Origin: Arthrobacter sp. AZCC_0090
Lineage (GTDB): Bacteria; Actinomycetota; Actinomycetes; Actinomycetales; Micrococcaceae
Reading direction: 5' to 3'
Length of the DNA stretch: 64,000 nucleotides
NCBI RefSeq assembly: GCF_014207375.1
Contig: NZ_JACHEE010000003.1
Coordinates: 124,001 to 188,000, forward strand
Of the stretch, positions 49,579 through 58,853 are shown piece after piece (position 1 is the first letter of the stretch; each line of letters opens with the position of its first letter). The notes below the pieces were generated by a model. The model ran no database searches, was not told the DNA's origin, and saw only the letters and a program-made list of their open reading frames with translations. The position numbers and the translations under genes are program-made.

Positions 49579-51486
49579 TTAGCGTCCGTGTTTGGCGTTG
49601 TAGCGGTACATGAAGGCGGCCATGGCATCACGGTTAATAGGGTTCAGGGGACGGTAGGTACCGTCGGGATATCCGTTGGTGATGCCGGTTGAGGCCAGCC
49701 AGCAGATTTCGCGGTAGAACGGGCTGGCCGGGGTGAGGTCGGTGAAAGGTGAGGTGGCCGGCGCGGTGTAGGCCGGGCTGCCGGCAAGCCGGTAGAGGAA
49801 TGCGGCCATAGTATCGCGATTGACAGGGTTCAGGGGACGGTAGGTACGGTCGGGGTAGCCAGTAGTGATACCGGTTGAAGCCAGCCAGGTAATTTCCTTG
49901 TAAAACGGTGAGAAGAGCCCGATGTCGTTGAACGGAGAGATGAGCGGGGGGATGAAGGCGGGGCTTCCCCTGAGACGGTAGAGGAACGCGGCCATTGCTT
50001 CGCGGATGGTCGGTTGGCCGGGGCGGAAGGTGCCGTCCGGATAACCAGTGGTGATGCCGTTGTACGCCAGCCACGTGATTTCCGTGTAGAAGACGTAGTT
50101 GGTGGGGACGTCCGTGAACGAAGGCGGAGTCGAAGGGGCGAATGCAGTCAGTCCCCGCGCGGTGCCTAGCCCGGTGGGCCCGTCGTATCCATAGCCGGCG
50201 GTGCAAAGGTACGTAGGGGCGCACGTCCCGTTGGTGCCGTTGGCAGCATCGTTCAGCGCCCACGGGGAGCTGTAGGGCAGCTGTGCAGGGGAGATTCCTG
50301 CAGGGACAGGGCCGGCGAGGGCGTAGGCGGCGGCGATGACTGGGGCCGCTGCGCTGGTTCCGCCGAAAACCATCCACCCGCTCATCCCGCTACTGGGGGT
50401 GCTGTCATAGACCGCGACGCCGGTACTCGGGTCGGCGACTGACGCCACGTCGGCGACGGTGCGGTTCGGACAGCCTGCGTCGTGTTGCCAAACCGGCTTG
50501 GGCTCATAGGCGGAGCAGCCGCTGCCAGGTCCAGCCGCCCCGGAAGCGGCGGTTCCCCAAGCGTGTTCGGTCCAGCCCCGGACCCGGGTTGAATCGGGGG
50601 TCAAAGTGGTACCGCCGGCAGCGACGACGTTGGGTGAGGACGCAGGGTAATTCACAGTGGGCGGGGTGGTGGCGTTCGTGTAGCCGTTGTCGCCGGAACT
50701 GGCCACGAGAGGTATCCCCTGGTGATTGAAAAAATGGGCGTCGTATAGGGCGATTTCCTTGAATTCGGGGCCGCCGAAGCTCATCGACACGGCACTGGCA
50801 CCGAGGCCAACCGCAGTGTTGACCGCACTACCCAAATCGGTGAGCGAATTGGACGTGGCCTCGACGAGGAGGATATTGCAGTTGGGGCAGGCCGCCGAGA
50901 CCATTTGGACATCGAGCGACGTTTCCTGTGCCCACGCCGCATTGATGGGCGGAAGGGAGGCGCCGCCGTCTTGGTTCACTTTCCGAAAGCACCCTGAGGC
51001 CGAGGAACACGGAGCCTGACCGTACCTCGCCCGGTAGACCGCCAGATCAGCTTCGACGGTCGGGGCATCATACGGATCGACCACCGCTACGGTTCTGCCG
51101 GTTCCGGCGGTGAGCGAGGGCAGGCTATACGCGGACTGCAGATCCGCCGGCCCGTAGCCGGCGGGGAGAAGCTGCCCGGCAGCCAAGGGGCCTGAGACTT
51201 CATCATCGATCTCCGCATGGCACGATGCGTAGCCTGGGGGTGCGTCGCTGCATACCTTTGAATGCCGGTGTCCCTTCAACTTTGCTATGGCGGGGGCAAC
51301 CGGGCCGGGCTCCGGGGTGGAGGCCGGTGCCGACGACGTGCCGGGAGGACTGTCCGCTGATCCTGCATCGGCTCGCGCAGGCGTGAAGCTCCCGGCAACC
51401 AGCAGCAACAGTGCAGCAGCACCAGAGAGAAGGCGCGGGCTGCTCAACCAGCGGTGGCGGAGGTAACCGCGCGGTGTTTTCGGCAT
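49579..51486 (-). CDS. Secreted S53 (sedolisin) protease with three SLH domains
   Basis: 635 residues. Signal peptide (about 1-40), then a sedolisin domain without a long prodomain: catalytic Glu/Asp in AQETSLDVQM, oxyanion-site region SSGDNGYTN, and nucleophile Ser in GGTSAAAPV. Three C-terminal SLH domains follow (about 455-635; FTDVP ... WLAYNGITTGYPDGTFRP and repeats), which normally bind secondary cell-wall polymers. ATG 51486 follows AAGGA. Convergent with galE (24 bp). The short propeptide region is unusual for active sedolisins. Confidence 0.9.
   Translation of the reverse strand: MPKTPRGYLRHRWLSSPRLLSGAAALLLLVAGSFTPARADAGSADSPPGTSSAPASTPEPGPVAPAIAKLKGHRHSKVCSDAPPGYASCHAEIDDEVSGPLAAGQLLPAGYGPADLQSAYSLPSLTAGTGRTVAVVDPYDAPTVEADLAVYRARYGQAPCSSASGCFRKVNQDGGASLPPINAAWAQETSLDVQMVSAACPNCNILLVEATSNSLTDLGSAVNTAVGLGASAVSMSFGGPEFKEIALYDAHFFNHQGIPLVASSGDNGYTNATTPPTVNYPASSPNVVAAGGTTLTPDSTRVRGWTEHAWGTAASGAAGPGSGCSAYEPKPVWQHDAGCPNRTVADVASVADPSTGVAVYDSTPSSGMSGWMVFGGTSAAAPVIAAAYALAGPVPAGISPAQLPYSSPWALNDAANGTNGTCAPTYLCTAGYGYDGPTGLGTARGLTAFAPSTPPSFTDVPTNYVFYTEITWLAYNGITTGYPDGTFRPGQPTIREAMAAFLYRLRGSPAFIPPLISPFNDIGLFSPFYKEITWLASTGITTGYPDRTYRPLNPVNRDTMAAFLYRLAGSPAYTAPATSPFTDLTPASPFYREICWLASTGITNGYPDGTYRPLNPINRDAMAAFMYRYNAKHGR
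49582..50110 (-). repeat. Three SLH-domain coding repeats
   Basis: Three units of about 180-190 bp, the last two very similar (WLASTGIT ... GYPD, TYRPLNPxNRD). Confidence 0.7.
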
Positions 51487-51893
51487 CAGATCGTCCTTCT
51501 TTGCACCGTTTCGTGCAGGACGTCGCAAATCCGGTTAGTGGAGGCGGGAGTCGAGCGGATGCCCGGCGGTAGAAGAGCCAAACGAGGCCCGGCGATGATC
51601 AGCATTTCATATGACGGCAGTCTCTGAAACTGATGGAGGAAAGAGGACGGCTGTGACCCCCGGAGGAGAAGCACCACCACGGAAGATACCCCACCAGCGG
51701 CCATTTTTGATGGCTCATCATAACATTTTGGTGATTTGAGTGGCCAGAGTTTCATGAGTTGCCAGTGTGACCAGTGGGTGAACAGTTATCCACAATCGGC
51801 TCAAATTGACTTGGTCCCTAGTTGTTATCTCGCCTAGCTTTAACGTTGTTGGTGGTTCCGTGGCGCCTGGGCGCATCTTGTTTTGGGGGAAAG
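51487..51893. other. Long intergenic region upstream of the second tad group
   Basis: About 400 bp without a supported gene. The part from 51720 on is A/T-richer than its surroundings and holds a perfect DnaA-box-like nonamer and a TTGACT hexamer (51806-51811) that may be a -35 for the cpaF operon. Confidence 0.5.
51786..51794 (+). promoter_or_regulatory. DnaA-box-like nonamer upstream of cpaF
   Basis: Perfect TTATCCACA, starting 108 bp before the cpaF start; TTGACT begins 20 bp after the box start. In the cpaB promoter the same two elements are 30 bp apart, one helical turn more. Confidence 0.45.
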
Positions 51894-53117
51894 ATGGATG
51901 CTTTGCGCATCGTTGAGGATGAAGTCCGCGAGCTGATTCGACGGCGTGGACTCGACCCTCTGAGCCAGGCAGTCGAGGTCCACCGGCTCGTAGAGGCGGC
52001 TGTGAGTGACTACGACGAGCGGGCCCTTCTCGGTCCGTTGCCTCCCTTGGGACATCTGGAAACTGCTCGCAAGTACGTGTTTGACGCTGTTGCGGGATTC
52101 GGACCGCTCCAGCCATTTCTGGATGACCCCACCATTGAAGAGATCTGGCTCAATGCCCCCAACGAGATCTACGTTGCCCGGAACGGCGAATCCGAACTCA
52201 CCTCGGCTGGCCTCAGCGCGCAACAGGTCCGCGACCTCGTGGAGCGGATGCTTAAGAGCTCGGGTCGCCGGCTGGACCTCTCGTCACCGTTCGTAGACGC
52301 AGCCCTGCCCGATGGCTCGCGTCTCCACGTCGTCATTCCCGATGTCACCCGCCGGAATTGGGCTGTGAACATCCGCAAGTTCGTGGTCAAGGCGAGCCGG
52401 CTTGAACATCTGGTGGAACTGGGCACGTTGACGCCCCAATCAGCCCGATTCCTGGGAGCTGCGGTGGCCAGTGGGCTGAACATCCTCGTTTCGGGAGCCA
52501 CCCAGGCTGGAAAGACAACCATGCTCAATTGCCTCGCGGCCAACATCGGCTCCAGGGAACGAGTTATTACAGTCGAAGAGATCTTTGAGCTCCAGCTCCC
52601 GCTACGTGACGTTGTTGGCCTACAGTGCCGCCAGCCGAACCTGGAGGGGCAGGGCGAAATTCCCCTGCGCCGACTCGTCAAAGAGGCTCTGCGCATGCGT
52701 CCGGACCGTCTCGTGGTGGGCGAGGTCCGCGAAGCCGAAAGCCTGGACATGCTGATCGCTTTGAATTCGGGCTTGCCTGGCATGTGTACTGTCCACGCCA
52801 ACTCTGCCCACGACGCCGTGACCAAGATTTGCACGTTGCCGCTTTTGGCCGGTGAGAACATTTCGAGCGCGTTCGTCGTTCCAACCGTGGCATCGTGCAT
52901 CGACCTCGTAGTCCATTGCAGCCGCCATGCGGACGGGAGCCGGCAAGTCACAGAAGTTCTTTCGCTGGGCCGACGCGTGGAGAACGGCATCATTGAGTCG
53001 TCCACGGTATTCGCGATGCAGGATGGTCGGCTTCAACCCAAGTCACATTCCATGCCCGCTGCGGAGAAATTCGCCCGTGCGGGCTTTGACGTTGCCACGC
53101 TCCTGGAGCACTACTGA
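51894..53117 (+). CDS. CpaF/TadA secretion ATPase
   Basis: 407-residue hexameric ATPase powering Flp-type pilus assembly. An N-terminal helical domain (LIRRRGLDPLSQAVEVHRLVEAAV) precedes Walker A (VSGATQAGKTTML), the Asp box/Walker B region (ERVITVEEIFELQL) and the His box (NSGLPGMCTVHANSA). ATG 51894 follows GGGGGAAAG. The stop overlaps tadB. It begins a tightly coupled seven-gene operon lacking cpaB/cpaE, which lie at 11.7-13.7 kb. Confidence 0.95.
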   Translation: MDALRIVEDEVRELIRRRGLDPLSQAVEVHRLVEAAVSDYDERALLGPLPPLGHLETARKYVFDAVAGFGPLQPFLDDPTIEEIWLNAPNEIYVARNGESELTSAGLSAQQVRDLVERMLKSSGRRLDLSSPFVDAALPDGSRLHVVIPDVTRRNWAVNIRKFVVKASRLEHLVELGTLTPQSARFLGAAVASGLNILVSGATQAGKTTMLNCLAANIGSRERVITVEEIFELQLPLRDVVGLQCRQPNLEGQGEIPLRRLVKEALRMRPDRLVVGEVREAESLDMLIALNSGLPGMCTVHANSAHDAVTKICTLPLLAGENISSAFVVPTVASCIDLVVHCSRHADGSRQVTEVLSLGRRVENGIIESSTVFAMQDGRLQPKSHSMPAAEKFARAGFDVATLLEHY

Positions 53118-53971
53118 TGGCGCCGCTGCTGGGTGTTCTATGTGGCTTGGGTGTGTTTCTCATCTGGTGGTCCGCCTGGGAGCAACCCCCCATTGCCTTC
53201 AAGCAGTCCGGACCGAAACGTCTTGAGACCTTACTCCTCACCGCTGGGATCGAGAAAGTGAGCGGCAGGGGATTCATCGCGTCATGTGTGGGATTGGGTC
53301 TTTTCACCGTGTTGGTGATCTTCATCATTACAGCCTCCCTTTCGATCGCGGCGTGCTTTGGCCTGTTCGGTGCGTGGCTTCCTTTGGCCATTGTCGGCTG
53401 GCGCGCGCGCAGGCGGACAGCCATGCTGCGGGAGCTGTGGCCGGACGTGGTGGACCATCTGCGCTCGGCAATCCGGGCGGGACTTTCGCTACCCGAAGCC
53501 CTCGTTCAGCTCGGTGGCAAGGGCCCCGAGGAACTGCGGGACCTCTTCCGGGAGTTCAGTGCGGATTACCGTTCCGGCGGCCATTTCGATTCAGCGCTGA
53601 ACAAGCTAAAGGAGCGCCTTGCCGATCCTGTTGCCGACCGGATCATCGAGGCGCTCAGATTGACCCGAGAAGTGGGCGGATCCGATCTCGGCCGACTTCT
53701 GGGAACTCTCGCCGAGTTCCTTCGTGAGAGCGCCAGGACCCGAAGCGAGCTTGAAGCACGCCAATCATGGACCATCAATGGAGCGCGATTGGCAGTTGCC
53801 GCTCCTTGGATCGTCCTGATGCTGCTGGCCAGCAGGCCGGAAGCTGTTGCTGCTTACAATTCCGTGGCAGGAATCAGCGTGCTCGGAGTGGGGCTTTTGG
53901 TCTCGGGGATCTGCTACTGGGGCATGCTTCGCATCGGAGCCCTTCCCGAGGACGAAAGAGTGCTCCGATGA
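53117..53971 (+). CDS. TadB-like inner-membrane platform protein
   Basis: 284 residues of the T2SSF family, with hydrophobic helices at both ends (about 1-20, 60-95, 215-265) around a cytoplasmic helical domain (LWPDVVDHLRSAIRAGLSLPEAL ... EVGGSDLGRLLGTLAEFLRE). It forms the membrane platform with TadC. It overlaps cpaF by 1 bp and tadC by 4 bp. Confidence 0.9.
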   Translation: MAPLLGVLCGLGVFLIWWSAWEQPPIAFKQSGPKRLETLLLTAGIEKVSGRGFIASCVGLGLFTVLVIFIITASLSIAACFGLFGAWLPLAIVGWRARRRTAMLRELWPDVVDHLRSAIRAGLSLPEALVQLGGKGPEELRDLFREFSADYRSGGHFDSALNKLKERLADPVADRIIEALRLTREVGGSDLGRLLGTLAEFLRESARTRSELEARQSWTINGARLAVAAPWIVLMLLASRPEAVAAYNSVAGISVLGVGLLVSGICYWGMLRIGALPEDERVLR

Positions 53972-54906
53972 CCGCACTGACTGCTATGACCTTATTTTGC
54001 GGTCTTGCCCTGGGAGCAGGGTTGCGGCTCATCTTCGTTCGCATGCCATTCATGCGGTCCATTCCCTTCTCGGAACGCATTGAACCGCAGCTCAAGTCCC
54101 AAAACCTTGAATCCCGACTGCTTGCCTCAACCCCTGACAGCGCGCCGTTCGGCCCTTTGGAACGCATTCTGCGGCCTGTGTTTCGCGACACCGTGCACTA
54201 CATGGCGCGGTTCAACTTCGGTAATACCGCGCTCAACAAGAGGTTGGCGAAGGCTGGATCAGGAAAGTCTGCGCTGGATTTTCGGGCAGAGCAACTGCTG
54301 TGGGCAGCGGGGGGCTTTGCCATTGGGGTTGTCGCCGTGATCATGGGCGTAACGGCGGGCCGGTTCAGTCCGTTGCCTGCGGTTGTCTCAGTGCTGGGTT
54401 GTGCGCTTGGTGGATTCCTCCTCCGCGACTATTTGCTCGTAATGCAGATCAAGAACAGGGAGAGACGGATACTGGCGGAATTCCCCAGCCTTGCCGAACT
54501 GATGGCACTCGCTGTGGGCGCGGGGGAGAGCGCTAGCGGCGCCCTCGACCGCGTGTGTCGGACGGCCCACGGCGAATTGGCGAAAGAGTTTGCCTTGGTG
54601 TTGGCCGCCACTCGTGCCGGCACGCCTCTGATCGAAGCGTTGCACGAGTTTTCCGGACGAACCGATCTCGGCCCGCTGGTCCGGTTCGTGGATGGAATCG
54701 TCGTTGCCGTCGAGCGGGGTACTCCTTTGGCCGATGTGTTGCGAGCCCAGGCCGCAGACGTCCGAGATACAGCCAAACGCGAGTTGATGGAAGCGGCAGG
54801 CCGCAAGGAGATCGCGATGATGGTGCCGCTTGTTTTCGGTGTCCTGCCCCTCACTGTGATTTTCGCCGTCTATCCGGGCCTGGCCGCGCTGAACCTTGGC
54901 TTCTAA
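53968..54906 (+). CDS. TadC-like inner-membrane platform protein
   Basis: 312 residues, T2SSF family, with membrane helices near the N-terminus, at about 105-145 and at the C-terminus, and the conserved cytoplasmic segment LAEFPSLAELMALAVGAGES. ATG 53968 overlaps the tadB stop (ATGA). Confidence 0.9.
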   Translation: MTALTAMTLFCGLALGAGLRLIFVRMPFMRSIPFSERIEPQLKSQNLESRLLASTPDSAPFGPLERILRPVFRDTVHYMARFNFGNTALNKRLAKAGSGKSALDFRAEQLLWAAGGFAIGVVAVIMGVTAGRFSPLPAVVSVLGCALGGFLLRDYLLVMQIKNRERRILAEFPSLAELMALAVGAGESASGALDRVCRTAHGELAKEFALVLAATRAGTPLIEALHEFSGRTDLGPLVRFVDGIVVAVERGTPLADVLRAQAADVRDTAKRELMEAAGRKEIAMMVPLVFGVLPLTVIFAVYPGLAALNLGF

Positions 54907-55010
54907 TGCATGATCATCAATGACCTTTTCGCATCCATCACATGGGCATTCGCTGAATGTCCATAAACAAAAATCGCATGGAAATTCGCTGCACACGGAA
55001 ATGGGGAATA

Positions 55011-55274
55011 ATGAAGAAACTCGAACGCCGCGGCCTGCCCGCATCAGGACTTTTGCTTTTGCTGCTGTGGACTCTCCTGCCGCCCGGATCAGGACCCAAG
55101 ATGGTCCCAGGTGAGGGCTTGGCCCCCGGGGACGAGCACGCCGAGCGAGGCGACGTACCAGGTTGGGTCATGATCACGCTGATGTCAGCCGCACTCGTAG
55201 CGGGCTTGCTTGCGCTCGCGGGTCCGGCTCTTGAAGGGCTCTTCAACCAGGCCATGAGCAAGGTCGGAAAGTAG
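55011..55274 (+). CDS. Small Flp-pilin-like protein
   Basis: 87 residues: a basic N-terminus and a hydrophobic segment (about 12-25), a Pro/Gly/Asp-rich linker, then ERGDVPGWVMITLMSAALVA and a second hydrophobic helix ending in FNQAMSK. Position and shape (ERG followed by a helix) match Flp pilins, but the E-Y pair after the cleavage site is missing. ATG 55011 with GGGGAA is chosen; ATG 54978 and 54957 are in-frame alternatives. It lies between tadC and tadE, where the pilin is expected. Confidence 0.65.
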   Translation: MKKLERRGLPASGLLLLLLWTLLPPGSGPKMVPGEGLAPGDEHAERGDVPGWVMITLMSAALVAGLLALAGPALEGLFNQAMSKVGK

Positions 55275-55277
55275 CCG

Positions 55278-55700
55278 ATGCTATTCCGCAGCAGGGGAGC
55301 ACAATATGGCGGCGGGGCCGGCGTGTCTCGTTGTGGCGAGCGGGGATCCGCTGTCGTGGATTTTGTCTTGGTCGGTGGGCTCCTGACGGTCTTCTTCCTT
55401 GCCATCATTCAACTGACTCTTGTGGTGCATGTGCGCAATACGCTCATAGATGCTGCCTCATCCGGAGCCCGTTACGGCACTCTCGCGGACCGGACGGCAG
55501 CAGATGCGCGTGAGCGCACCGCAGACCTGATCGGCACTAGCCTGAATGCAGAATTTGCCCAAGACATCTCGACGTCGGAGGCTAGTTTCCAAGGACTCCG
55601 CACTTTGGAGGTGACAGTCCGGGCGCCCTTACCTGTCATAGGGCTGATCGGATCGGTTCCGGCACTGGAAGTGAGGGGTCATGCCGCGATTTCCGGTTGA
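55278..55700 (+). CDS. TadE-like pseudopilin
   Basis: 140 residues. A short N-terminus, the TadE-type signal RGSAVVDFVLVGGLLTVFFLAI (Glu replaced by Asp in the usual VEF motif), one transmembrane helix, and an extracytoplasmic domain. The start follows the pilin-like stop by 3 bp and the stop overlaps the next gene. Probably a minor pilin of the Flp machine. Confidence 0.85.
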   Translation: MLFRSRGAQYGGGAGVSRCGERGSAVVDFVLVGGLLTVFFLAIIQLTLVVHVRNTLIDAASSGARYGTLADRTAADARERTADLIGTSLNAEFAQDISTSEASFQGLRTLEVTVRAPLPVIGLIGSVPALEVRGHAAISG

Positions 55701-56244
55701 TCTAGCCCGCGCGGGGCTTGCACGCTTCAGCGAGGCACTCTGCCTGCCACTCCGCGAGGGGCCGGACAGCAACGGCCAAAGGTGCCCCTCTGCGGCGTGT
55801 GACTCTGAGCGTTGTGACTCTGAGCGTTGTGACTCTGAGCGCGGGAGCGCAGTGGTCGAGTTCACCCTTTTGTCCCTCCTCCTCATGGTTCCGATTGTCT
55901 ATTTCATCGTTACCATCGGGCAGGTCCAGGGCGGTTCGTTCGCCGTCGTTGGTGCAGCGGACCAGGCCGCCAAAGTTTACGTGGCGAGGAAAGACAACTC
56001 CGAAGGCCGTGTCGCCGCTGAACAGGCTGCGCTGCTAACCCTTGCCGACTACGGGCATTCGGCCCAGCAGGCCACCGTGAACATTGCGTGCGACCGTGAC
56101 GATTGCTTGTCTGCCGGGACGGCGGTCACGGTTACGGTCAAGCTCAAGGTACCGTTGTCGATGGTGCCCTTCGGCGAGGCTCTGAGCCTGGATGCCGCGC
56201 ATCTGAAGGCGTCTGCCACGCAAATCGTCGGACGGTTTCGGTGA
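55681..56244 (+). CDS. TadE-like pseudopilin with CDSER repeats
   Basis: 187 residues. A 40-residue N-terminal extension ends in three CDSER repeats (residues 40-54) directly before the TadE signal RGSAVVEFTLLSLLLMVPIV. A transmembrane helix and an extracytoplasmic domain with one C-x4-C pair (CDRDDC) follow. It overlaps the upstream gene by 20 bp and the downstream one by 4 bp. Minor pilin of the Flp system; the repeat is unusual. Confidence 0.85.
   Translation: MPRFPVDLARAGLARFSEALCLPLREGPDSNGQRCPSAACDSERCDSERCDSERGSAVVEFTLLSLLLMVPIVYFIVTIGQVQGGSFAVVGAADQAAKVYVARKDNSEGRVAAEQAALLTLADYGHSAQQATVNIACDRDDCLSAGTAVTVTVKLKVPLSMVPFGEALSLDAAHLKASATQIVGRFR
55798..55842 (+). repeat. 15-bp tandem repeat (x3) in tadE-like gene
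   Basis: Three nearly perfect in-frame copies of TGTGACTCTGAGCGT, encoding CDSER each; only the last base of copy three differs. Confidence 0.9.
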
Positions 56245-56744
56245 CCGGCGTTTCCCCGAACACGGAGGCGCTGAGGTCCCGCGCAAAGGCGATCGCAAAG
56301 GCCCGCCCGGAGGACAACGAAGAAGGCCAAATGATGGTCCTGACCATCGGCTACGTGGCGATTGCATTGTTGCTGGCAACGGTCGTTGCCGCGGCTTCCG
56401 CGGTCTACATAGAACACAAGAAGCTCCTCTCCATGGCCGACGGAGCTTCGGTGGCGGCGGCGGACAGTTATTCGCTTGGCCAAGTAGTAGGCGGTGCGGA
56501 AAAGCCCTCGGCCCTCCTCAGCAACGAGAGGGTTCGCAGCGTTACCGAAACATACCTTAGCCAAAACAATGCCTATTCGCGGTTCGATCAACTTGCTGTT
56601 GGACAGGACACAGGAAGTCCGGACAGTGCCACGGCTGAAGTGGTGCTCAGTGCGGTTGCCCATCCGCCAGTGGTGAGTTTCCTGCTTCCCGAAGGCATTC
56701 CAATCGAAGCCCGCTCCACCGCGCGTTCTCGACTGACACGTTAA
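56241..56744 (+). CDS. TadG-like/Rv3654c-type pilus assembly protein
   Basis: 167 residues. A basic/acidic N-terminus (residues 1-30), then [25 protein letters not shown], a TadG-type helix, and an extracytoplasmic domain ([21 protein letters not shown]) typical of TadE/G secretion-helicase-associated pilins. GTG 56241 overlaps the upstream stop (GTGA). Last gene of the tad operon. Confidence 0.8.
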   Translation: MTGVSPNTEALRSRAKAIAKARPEDNEEGQMMVLTIGYVAIALLLATVVAAASAVYIEHKKLLSMADGASVAAADSYSLGQVVGGAEKPSALLSNERVRSVTETYLSQNNAYSRFDQLAVGQDTGSPDSATAEVVLSAVAHPPVVSFLLPEGIPIEARSTARSRLTR

Positions 56745-56809
56745 GGCAAGCCGTCACACGTCGAGGCTCGCACGATGCCAGCCAACGGATGGCGTACTCT
56801 GGAACAACC

Positions 56810-57925
56810 ATGGCTGAGATTGACTTTCCCGCAGAAATCCGCGCGCTTCGCTCCACCTACCGCTCCATCGAACAGGTTTCCGACGTTGAGAAGCTTAAGG
56901 AAGAGATCGCAGAACTGAGCGAGCAAGCTGGTGAGCCGAACCTCTGGGACGATCCTTCCTCGGCGCAGGTGATTACGTCCAAGTTGTCCCACCGGCAGTC
57001 GGAGCTTGAGCGGTTGAACAGGCTCGCTGACCGCATCGACGATCTCGAAGTCCTTGTCGAGCTCGGCCAGGATGAGGACGATGACGCGTCCATGGTCGAG
57101 GCCGCCACAGAGCTCGAATCGGTCCGCAAGGCCCTCAAGGAACTTGAAGTGGTTACCCTGCTCTCGGGTGAATACGACGAACGCGAAGCCGTGGTCACTA
57201 TCCGTGCGGGCGCAGGCGGCGTTGATGCGGCAGATTTCGCCGAGATGCTCATGCGGATGTACCTGCGTTGGGCGGAACGTCATGGCTACCCGACCACCGT
57301 CATGGACACCTCGTATGCGGAAGAAGCGGGCCTCAAATCAGCCACTTTCGAGGTCAAGGCGCCTTACGCCTTCGGTACCCTCAGCGTGGAAGCCGGAACG
57401 CATCGGCTTGTCCGCATCAGCCCCTTCGACAACCAAGGCCGCAGGCAAACGTCTTTCGCCGCTGTCGAAGTTATCCCGCTCATTGAGCAGACCGACTCGA
57501 TTGACATCCCGGACAACGAGATCCGCGTGGATGTCTTCCGTTCGTCCGGTCCTGGGGGACAATCCGTCAACACTACGGACTCCGCTGTGCGCCTGACCCA
57601 CATTCCCACCGGGATTGTGGTGTCCATGCAGAACGAGAAGTCGCAACTGCAGAACCGCGCTGCCGCCATGCGCGTGCTCCAATCGCGACTCCTCTTGCTG
57701 AAGAAGGAGCAGGAGGATGCGGAGAAGAAGGCGTTCGCTGGGGATGTGAAGGCTTCGTGGGGCGACCAGATGCGTTCCTACGTGCTCAATCCCTACCAGA
57801 TGGTCAAGGACCTGCGCACTGAATACGAAGTGGGCAACACATCAGCGGTGCTCGACGGCGACATCGACGATTTCATCGACGCCGGTATCCGCTGGCGCAC
57901 CGGCAACCGCAACGCCGCGGACTAG
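56810..57925 (+). CDS. prfB: Peptide chain release factor 2
   Basis: 371 residues releasing peptides at UGA and UAA. The domain-1 coiled coil is followed by SPF ([13 protein letters not shown]), the codon-recognition tripeptide, and GGQ ([17 protein letters not shown]), the peptidyl-hydrolysis motif. ATG 56810 with GGAA; the in-frame codon at 56789 is less likely. The gene reads in a single frame, without the programmed UGA frameshift of many other bacteria. It heads the prfB-ftsE-ftsX-M23-smpB-ssrA block conserved in Actinobacteria. Confidence 0.97.
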   Translation: MAEIDFPAEIRALRSTYRSIEQVSDVEKLKEEIAELSEQAGEPNLWDDPSSAQVITSKLSHRQSELERLNRLADRIDDLEVLVELGQDEDDDASMVEAATELESVRKALKELEVVTLLSGEYDEREAVVTIRAGAGGVDAADFAEMLMRMYLRWAERHGYPTTVMDTSYAEEAGLKSATFEVKAPYAFGTLSVEAGTHRLVRISPFDNQGRRQTSFAAVEVIPLIEQTDSIDIPDNEIRVDVFRSSGPGGQSVNTTDSAVRLTHIPTGIVVSMQNEKSQLQNRAAAMRVLQSRLLLLKKEQEDAEKKAFAGDVKASWGDQMRSYVLNPYQMVKDLRTEYEVGNTSAVLDGDIDDFIDAGIRWRTGNRNAAD

Positions 57926-57988
57926 GCACCGACCGCCCGATTGGGCGACACACCCTACCAAGCCTGCAATTCCGTAGCGGAGCGTGCG

Positions 57989-57994
57989 TATAGT
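57989..57994 (+). promoter_or_regulatory. Probable -10 for ftsE
   Basis: TATAGT, 95 bp before the ftsE start, inside the 163-bp prfB-ftsE gap. No clear -35 at the expected distance. Confidence 0.35.
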
Positions 57995-58088
57995 CGAAGA
58001 GCCGGCGCTCAACTTCCCCCATCTAAAGCCCGTGCGCTGGCGGTTGGACTAGCTGAACGTGGCATGTCTGGCGGGGTTCTGAAGAGTC

Positions 58089-58853
58089 ATGATCCGATTT
58101 GAGAATGTCACCAAGGTCTACGACCCCAATGCCCGTCCGGCGCTGGACGCTGTCAACCTTGAGATTGACCGTGGAGAATTCACCTTCCTCGTCGGGGCCT
58201 CAGGCTCCGGCAAGTCGACGTTTCTACGACTCATTCTGAAGGAAGACCGGGCAACATCCGGTTCGGTCTACGTCGCCGGCCAGAACGTGGCCAACATTTC
58301 AAGCTGGCGCGTCCCTAAGCTTCGCCGCGGCATCGGCGTCGTTTTCCAGGATTTCCGTTTGTTGCCGCAGAAGAACGTTTTCGCAAACGTTGCCTTCGCC
58401 ATGCAGGTGATCGGCAAGAGCCGGAGCATCATCCGGGAGACCGTTCCGGAAGTACTGAAAACTGTTGGGCTTGAGGGCAAGGAACGCCGCATGCCGCATG
58501 AGCTCTCCGGTGGTGAGCAGCAGCGCGTGGCGATCGCCCGCGCCGTCGTCAATCGGCCCGGCATCCTCCTGGCGGACGAGCCGACCGGAAACCTGGACCC
58601 CATCACCTCCATGGGCATCATGGGCGTGCTCGACAAGATCAATCAAAACGGCACCACGGTGGTCATGGCCACCCACGACGACGACATTGTGAACGAGATG
58701 CGCAAGCGCGTGGTGGAGCTCCGGAACGGTGTGGTGGTTCGCGATGAAGCCAAGGCGCTCTACACCTCGATGATCCCCGTGGTGGGGGAGTCCCGCCGCC
58801 TAAAGGATGCAAGCGGTGCCGAACTCGACCGTGCCCAGGGGGGCCAGCAGTGA
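58089..58853 (+). CDS. ftsE: Cell-division ATP-binding protein FtsE
   Basis: 254 residues. Walker [16 protein letters not shown]-loop ([10 protein letters not shown]), signature [14 protein letters not shown], Walker [13 protein letters not shown], and H-loop ATHDD. With FtsX it forms an ABC-type complex at the divisome that activates peptidoglycan hydrolases rather than transporting a solute. It overlaps ftsX by 4 bp. The C-terminus is about 25 residues longer than short FtsE proteins. Confidence 0.97.
   Translation: MIRFENVTKVYDPNARPALDAVNLEIDRGEFTFLVGASGSGKSTFLRLILKEDRATSGSVYVAGQNVANISSWRVPKLRRGIGVVFQDFRLLPQKNVFANVAFAMQVIGKSRSIIRETVPEVLKTVGLEGKERRMPHELSGGEQQRVAIARAVVNRPGILLADEPTGNLDPITSMGIMGVLDKINQNGTTVVMATHDDDIVNEMRKRVVELRNGVVVRDEAKALYTSMIPVVGESRRLKDASGAELDRAQGGQQ

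Noticed and set aside
56789..57925. Programmed +1 frameshift in prfB
   Set aside because: The gene is open in a single frame from the start codon with no internal UGA, so the autoregulatory frameshift of many other bacteria is absent.
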